From the NCBI GenBank assembly GCA_021324815.1, contig JAJPIJ010000044.1, forward strand, positions 20,245-84,244: DNA of 64,000 nucleotides, in the 5' to 3' direction. The notes beneath the pieces were generated by a model. The model did not search any database. It was not told the DNA's origin and saw only the letters and a program-made list of their open reading frames with translations. This document shows, piece after piece, positions 57,317 to 64,000 of this stretch; position 1 is the stretch's first letter, and each line of letters opens with the position of its first letter. The position numbers and the translations under genes are program-made. Origin of the DNA: Gammaproteobacteria bacterium. GTDB lineage: Bacteria; Pseudomonadota; Gammaproteobacteria; JAJPIJ01.

Positions 57317-58051
57317 TTACAGCATGCGCTCCAATTCCAGCAGGTATTCCCCGGCCTGCAGATAATGGCTGTCGGAACGTTCGACGCGCGTGGATTTGAC
57401 CAAACCGACGCCCGGCGCATACCAGTCGAAATTTTCGACGACGACGTCGGCGAAGTGGTTGCCGCGATCGACGCGGATCGTCGCCCCGCCGGTGGCCCGC
57501 GTCTTCAAGCAGTGGGCGTAATGGCCGGCGGGCACATCCACGGCCTCATCGAGGCTCACGATTTCATATTGCAGGGACAGCCTGGTGGTGCCCCGTGTGA
57601 CACGGTCGGCGGGCTCGTAGCTGCGCGCCTGGATCAAAGACAGATGGCTTGGCAGCGACCAGCGCGTGCCGACGGCATAAGGCAGGCGCAACAGATAATG
57701 TCCCGGCTTGTCCTCCTCGCCGACCTCCTCCCCCCGGCCGCGGATCGCCAGGCGCTCGATGCCTCCGGCGGTGCGCCGGTAATAGGAAAGCCTGTTGCCG
57801 GATTGTTCCTGAACATAGACCGTCTCCCCCCCGCTGCGGCTTTCCCCGAGATTGCGCACGATCTGCTTCTGCTGGAAAACGCCGTCGAACGTGCTGGTCT
57901 TGAGCGAATACTCCCACATCAGCCCCGGTCGCAACGGATAATAATCCACATCGCCGGAACCGCAGGCGCCCAGGAGCAGCAGTGGCGCCAGCGCGAAAGG
58001 CGCCACTCTCACCCGTCGTGCCATCGAGGTGCCCGTGCGAAAGATGATCAA
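57317..58051 (-). CDS. Putative lipoprotein of unknown function
   Basis: APFALAPLLLLGACGSGDVDYYPLRPGLMWEYSLKTST, lipobox LLGAC. Confidence 0.6.
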   Translation of the reverse strand: MIIFRTGTSMARRVRVAPFALAPLLLLGACGSGDVDYYPLRPGLMWEYSLKTSTFDGVFQQKQIVRNLGESRSGGETVYVQEQSGNRLSYYRRTAGGIERLAIRGRGEEVGEEDKPGHYLLRLPYAVGTRWSLPSHLSLIQARSYEPADRVTRGTTRLSLQYEIVSLDEAVDVPAGHYAHCLKTRATGGATIRVDRGNHFADVVVENFDWYAPGVGLVKSTRVERSDSHYLQAGEYLLELERML

Positions 58052-58914
58052 TTCAGCGCTGAGTACAACAGCGATCGGTATTGTTTCACCAACGGCCCGC
58101 CGCCCAGAAGCGTGAAGATGTCCAGCATGGCCTTGCGGGCGCCATCGTCGGCATGCTTGCGATCCCGTCTGACCAGCTCCAGCAAGACCGCGAGCGCCTC
58201 TTCATGGCGTCCCGCCAGTGCCAGCCGCAGGCCGTAGCCATAGCGCGCGGCGCTGTCCGCGTCGGCGGCCGCCATGCGTGTCGCAAGCGCGTCGAAATCG
58301 GGCATGCCCGAGGCGCAGTTGTACAATCGCACCGCCGCCCACGCCGGCGCCGCCGCCTTGTCCTGCCGGAGCTCCTCGGGCAGCCGGTTCAATATGCTCT
58401 CCACCTCGGCGAATTCGCCGTGCGTCACCAGCAGGCGCGCCAGTTCCAGTTGCAGCCGGTGATCGTCGGGATTCCTCTCGATCTGCCGGCGCAAGGCGTC
58501 GACGGCCGTTCTGGGATCCACGTTTGCCTGCTCTGGCGTCGCCGTCTCCTGTCCGGCCACCGGCAGATGGCGTTTCAACATCTCACGTATGGCCGATTCG
58601 GGCTGCAATCCCACGAAGCCATCGACCACGCGCCCGTTCTTGAACAGCATCACCGTCGGCAAGCTTTGAATGCCGCATTGCATGGCCAGCATTTGCTGGC
58701 GATCCGTGTCGATTTTCACCAGCGCGAAACGGCCGGCGAATTCCCGCGCGAGCTTGTCCAGGATCGGCGAGAGATTCTTGCAGGGGGCGCACCACGACGC
58801 CCAGAAGTCCACCAGCACCGGCGTCTTCGCCGAGCGCAGCAACACTTCCTGCTCGAAATTCCGCTCATCCACGTCCATGGATGGCGCGGAGGCTGTTATC
58901 TTGTCAGTCGCCAT
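58048..58914 (-). CDS. CnoX/YbbN-type thioredoxin-TPR protein
   Basis: PVLVDFWASWCAPCKNLSPILDKLAREFAGRFALVKIDTDRQQMLAMQCGIQSLPTVMLF followed by a helical C-terminal region. Confidence 0.88.
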   Translation of the reverse strand: MATDKITASAPSMDVDERNFEQEVLLRSAKTPVLVDFWASWCAPCKNLSPILDKLAREFAGRFALVKIDTDRQQMLAMQCGIQSLPTVMLFKNGRVVDGFVGLQPESAIREMLKRHLPVAGQETATPEQANVDPRTAVDALRRQIERNPDDHRLQLELARLLVTHGEFAEVESILNRLPEELRQDKAAAPAWAAVRLYNCASGMPDFDALATRMAAADADSAARYGYGLRLALAGRHEEALAVLLELVRRDRKHADDGARKAMLDIFTLLGGGPLVKQYRSLLYSALN

Positions 58915-59020
58915 GTGCGAGAATTATAAACCAGGCGCCGTGATTTGCGGACGCATCCCGGGAAAAATCCAGCGAAGACCCCCCGCCCCCATTTGTCACC
59001 GATCATCCAGGAAATTCATC

Positions 59021-59893
59021 GTGCGCATGGAACGACTGCCGCTGCTGGCGCTGATTGCCCTGTCGATCATCTGGGGCTACAGCTGGATTGTCATGAAGGT
59101 CGCCCTGCGCCATGCCGGCGTGTTCGACTTCAGCCTGCTGCGGGTCGCGCTGGGCGGACTGTGCCTGTTCATCGTCTTGCTCTTCAGCGGGCGTCCGGTG
59201 CTGCCCCCGCGGGGACGATGGCGGGAAATCTTCGCGCTCGGCATGGTGCAGACGGGAGCTTATATCGCGCTCAGCATGTGGGCGCTCAAGGAGGGCGCCG
59301 TGGGGCGCACCGCCGTGCTCATCTTCACCATGCCGTTCTGGACACTGGTGCTGGCGCGGCTGTTCCTGCACGAGCGCCTGCGCCGGACCCAGTGGCTGGC
59401 CGTGGTGCTCTCCGCCGTGGGACTGGCGATCATCATCCAGCCGTGGAACCTGTCGGGATCGCTTGCGGGCAAATTACTCGCCATCGCCGCCAGCATCGAC
59501 TGGGCCGTCAGTTCCGTGATGGTCAAGCGCTTGCAGGCGCGCGGCCGCATGGAACTGATGTGCCTGAATGCCTGGCAGTTCCTGTTCGGCGCCCTGCCGT
59601 TGCTCGTCATTGCCGCCCTCGTCCCCGCCCCACCGATCGATTGGTCGAAGGAATTCATTCTCGCATTGGCCTTCAGTGGCATCGCCACCACCGCCATGGG
59701 CTGGTGGCTCTGGCTTTATATTCTGAAGCACCTGCCCGCCGGCATCGCCAGCTTGTGCACGTTGACGATCCCGGTCATTGCCCTGCTCTCCTCCTCCATG
59801 CAGCTGGGTGAACGCCCACAGCCAGATGAGATGATTGGCATGGCGCTCATCGGGCTGGCGCTGCTGATGCTCCCATTTCGATGGGCGGATTAA
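59021..59893 (+). CDS. EamA/DMT family transporter
   Basis: LLALIALSIIWGYSWIVMKVALRHAGVFDFSLLRVALGGLCLFIVLLF; duplicated TM architecture. Confidence 0.88.
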   Translation: MRMERLPLLALIALSIIWGYSWIVMKVALRHAGVFDFSLLRVALGGLCLFIVLLFSGRPVLPPRGRWREIFALGMVQTGAYIALSMWALKEGAVGRTAVLIFTMPFWTLVLARLFLHERLRRTQWLAVVLSAVGLAIIIQPWNLSGSLAGKLLAIAASIDWAVSSVMVKRLQARGRMELMCLNAWQFLFGALPLLVIAALVPAPPIDWSKEFILALAFSGIATTAMGWWLWLYILKHLPAGIASLCTLTIPVIALLSSSMQLGERPQPDEMIGMALIGLALLMLPFRWAD

Positions 59894-59900
59894 TGTCACG

Positions 59901-59981
59901 AAATCCCCCGACTGCCGCTGCGCGTCTGTCCGCCCCCTTTATCAAAGGGGGCGGCGAGTAGTGCTCGCGAGCGGGGGATTT
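59901..59981. repeat. Palindromic repeat element, related to that inside cusA
   Basis: AAATCCCCC...CCCCCTTTATCAAAGGGGG...GGGGGATTT. Confidence 0.7.
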
Positions 59982-60009
59982 TACAGTTGGTTTCGATTTC
60001 AGAGTCTTC

Positions 60010-61905
<1,896 letters not shown>

Positions 61906-62892
61906 TTACAGCCCGTCCAGCGGGCTTACTACGCCCTTGCCGCCGCGATTGAGGACATGAGTATAAATCATCGTTGTACTGACATCAGAGTGACCCAACA
62001 ACTCCTGTACCGTGCGGATATCGTAGCCACTGCGCAACAAATGCGTGGCGAAGGAATGTCGCAGCGCGTGCGTAGTCACCGCTTTTGCAATACCGGCCTC
62101 CTGTGCTGCGCGTTTCACCGCCCGTTGAAACGCCTGTTCGTGTGTATGATGCCGCCGCCGTATCCGGCTGCGGGGATCAACAGACAATACCCTTGAAGGG
62201 AATACCCATTGCCAGGCCCATTCCGTGCCCGCCTTGGGATATTTTCTGCTCAATGCCTCGGGAAGATGCACGCCAGGAAGGCCGGAATCACGATCGCTTT
62301 CGAATAAAGTGCGCACATGTCGCAGATGTTCGCGCAAAGTGGAAACCAACACTTCAGGCAGCATGGTCACGCGATCCTTGCCGCCCTTGCCATCGCGGAC
62401 GATGAACTCGCGGCGATCAAAATCCACATCCTTGACGCGCAACCGGACACACTCCATCAACCGCATGCCCGTGCCATACATCATCTGCGCCATGAGCGCG
62501 TGCGTGCCTTCCATGCATGCCAACAGCCGGGCCACCTCCCGGTCGCTCAGGACCACCGGCAACCGTCTTGGTTTCTGCGCCCTTTCAATCTCACTCAACC
62601 AAGGCATCTCCTGCCTGAGCACCTCTTTATAAAGAAACAACAATGCGGACAAGGCCTGGTTTTGCGTTCCCGCGGATACATTCTTGTGTACCGCCAGATC
62701 ACTCAGAAACGCCGTGACTTCAGCCGCACCCATATCTTTGGGATGCCTCTTGCCATGAAACAGGATGTAACGCCTGATCCAATCGAGGTAACTGCGTTCC
62801 GTTCGCAAACTGTAATGCTTGAAGCGAATACGGGCCCTGACCTCATCCAGAAAACGGAGTTTGGGGGGATTTTGTAAGGGCGATATTTGCAC
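61906..62892 (-). CDS. intI: Integron-type tyrosine recombinase (IntI-like integrase)
   Basis: RTERSYLDWIRRYILFHGKRHP; GTGMRLMECVRLRVKDVDF; IntI-type insert ALSRKYPKAGTEWAWQWVFPS; HALRHSFATHLLRSGYDIRTVQELLGHSDVSTTMIYTHVLNRGGKGVVSPLDGL. Confidence 0.9.
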   Translation of the reverse strand: MQISPLQNPPKLRFLDEVRARIRFKHYSLRTERSYLDWIRRYILFHGKRHPKDMGAAEVTAFLSDLAVHKNVSAGTQNQALSALLFLYKEVLRQEMPWLSEIERAQKPRRLPVVLSDREVARLLACMEGTHALMAQMMYGTGMRLMECVRLRVKDVDFDRREFIVRDGKGGKDRVTMLPEVLVSTLREHLRHVRTLFESDRDSGLPGVHLPEALSRKYPKAGTEWAWQWVFPSRVLSVDPRSRIRRRHHTHEQAFQRAVKRAAQEAGIAKAVTTHALRHSFATHLLRSGYDIRTVQELLGHSDVSTTMIYTHVLNRGGKGVVSPLDGL

Positions 62893-63003
62893 GCGCCGTG
62901 TTTATATTTACAAAGGCTTATTATTCATACAATTACGATTGATGTGCCAGATTATGCGGCGTACAATGCCAGATTATATGTCAGAAGTGAAATCCAATTT
63001 ATA

Positions 63004-63297
63004 GATGGCGCGGCGCGTGCGCCTGGGTCCGCTACGCGGACATACGGCGCACGAGCGTAGCGGAGGGGCTTTCGATGCACGTCTGCGATAAGTTCAAGGA
63101 GGCCGCCTTGGCCAACCCCAGTACGCGCCGCGCCATCGGAACGGAGTTGAGCCCCTCACTCGGGAGGCCGGCGCACGCGCCGGCCATCCCTGCGTTCGAG
63201 TCGGCACCGCGGGCTGCGCCCGCGGCTGCGGCCCGTGCGGCTTCGTGGCCAAGCCAGCTTGCCACTTCGCCGCAGGGCTGCCGCTCAACTCCGTTCC
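63004..63297. repeat. Dense palindrome field between intI and the HTH/GIY-YIG ORF, possible att-like region
   Basis: 15-bp IR 63004-63018/63123-63137; 15-bp IR 63138-63152/63283-63297 with GTTGAGC/GCTCAAC core-like ends; hairpins 63016-63053, 63166-63185, 63207-63225. Confidence 0.65.
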
Positions 63298-63307
63298 GTT
63301 CGGCGTC

Positions 63308-63916
63308 ATGAGGCTTGGCGTGGCAAGCGACGATTACGTCTCGATCAAGGAGCTCGCGCAGCGTTTGGGGATGGATCGTTCCCATGCGCGGCGTTACGTC
63401 TTGAGGTTGGGCTACTCGTTCCACAAGCGGCGCACGGCAGACTCTGGTAGCCAATTAACCCTCTGCGTAACTGGCGCGGAGGCCGATGCAATCGCGTCCC
63501 AGCGAGCGGAGAAGGGCTTCATTGCGTCGACGGTGGTCACCGTATCCGATGTCGGCGTCTTCTATGTCATCCAGCTCGTGCCCGACCTTGATCCGAAGCG
63601 GCTGAAGCTCGGATTCGCAGAGAGTTTGGAACAGAGGCTTTCGCAACACCGGACTGCTGCACCAACTGCACGCGTGCTGCGGGCGTGGCCTTGCAAGCGC
63701 TCCTGGGAACTGACCGCGATGGATGCTCTGACGCGCCAAGGGTGTCGGCTCATACTCAATGAAGTCTTTGAGTGTGATGAACCTGAGGCGTTGATTAGGC
63801 GCGGCGACGCTTTCTTCAGCATGCTTCCGGCACCTGACGTTCGTGCACCGCTTGCAAGCGTCTCGCCGTTGAACTCAGTAGCACATGATCGCGTGAGCGG
63901 CCGGACACATCGGTAA
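63308..63916 (+). CDS. HTH + GIY-YIG-like domain protein
   Basis: YVSIKELAQRLGMDRSHARRYVLRLGYS (HTH) and VGVFYVIQLVPDLDPKRLKLGFAESLEQRLSQHRTAAPTARVLRAWPCKRSWELTAMDAL...NEVFEC (GIY-YIG-like spacing). Confidence 0.6.
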   Translation: MRLGVASDDYVSIKELAQRLGMDRSHARRYVLRLGYSFHKRRTADSGSQLTLCVTGAEADAIASQRAEKGFIASTVVTVSDVGVFYVIQLVPDLDPKRLKLGFAESLEQRLSQHRTAAPTARVLRAWPCKRSWELTAMDALTRQGCRLILNEVFECDEPEALIRRGDAFFSMLPAPDVRAPLASVSPLNSVAHDRVSGRTHR

Positions 63917-63938
63917 CAAAATAGTCCGGAGACATGGG

Positions 63939-64000
63939 TTACACCTTGTGGCGCTTCAATCTGCCATATTCGTCCTCAATACGCATGTGTCGTTCGTGCA
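63939..64000 (-). mobile_element. Possible IS481-like element end with transposase C-terminus, truncated by window edge
   Basis: Minus-strand reading HERHMRIEDEYGRLKRHKV* followed by TGTAACCCATGTCTCCGGACTATTTTGTTACCGATGTG, resembling termini recalled from IS481 elements. Confidence 0.35.

Noticed and set aside
56423-58237. 604-aa plus-strand ORF over sqr/lipoprotein
   Set aside because: Antisense to supported genes; no domain recognised
63283-63413. Complete attC from GCTCAAC (63283) to GTTGGGC near 63406
   Set aside because: The right part lies in the HTH coding sequence and arms do not pair convincingly

Overview
64 kb GC-rich, gene-dense bacterial chromosome segment, gammaproteobacterial by gene content and order. 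Core blocks: lepA(partial)-lepB-DUF4845-rnc(frameshifted)-era-recO-pdxJ-acpS-prfC (2-7324); rne divergent from rluC-sppA; maf; yceD-rpmF-plsX-fabH-fabD-fabG-acpP-fabF-pabC-mltG-tmk-holB-pilZ-tatD (12.6-23.6 kb); lptF; a GT2 / LpxB-N-like / GT39 set; metH; purK-purE; rlmM, mtgA, an APC permease, kup, SQR, a CnoX-like protein and parE. Accessory DNA: (i) a 23.6-38.8 kb metal/redox island with a Met-rich periplasmic protein, frameshifted DUF2231, isoprenylcysteine methyltransferase-like protein, DUF2933, a lycopene-cyclase-domain protein, a Cu+ P-type ATPase, a mer-like operon (MerR, thioredoxin-MerC-like fusion, small CPxC thioredoxin), Cys-rich exported proteins, an aspartyl-protease-like protein and cusCBA; (ii) an arsR-arsC-aquaporin cluster; (iii) an integron-type integrase directly upstream of parE, facing a dense field of palindromes, an HTH + GIY-YIG-like ORF and a possible IS end. 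Main observations: four FNR/ANR-type boxes, three or four with class II geometry, linking copper/redox genes and a b-type cytochrome; palindromic repeats translated in frame inside cusA and at the cusB C-terminus, with a third related copy in an intergenic region; a mer-type operator driving an operon without merA/T/P in the window; an integron-like locus with nested inverted repeats resembling attC half-sites; and two frameshifted genes (rnc and DUF2231). All calls come from reading the sequence and supplied ORFs; no database search was run.
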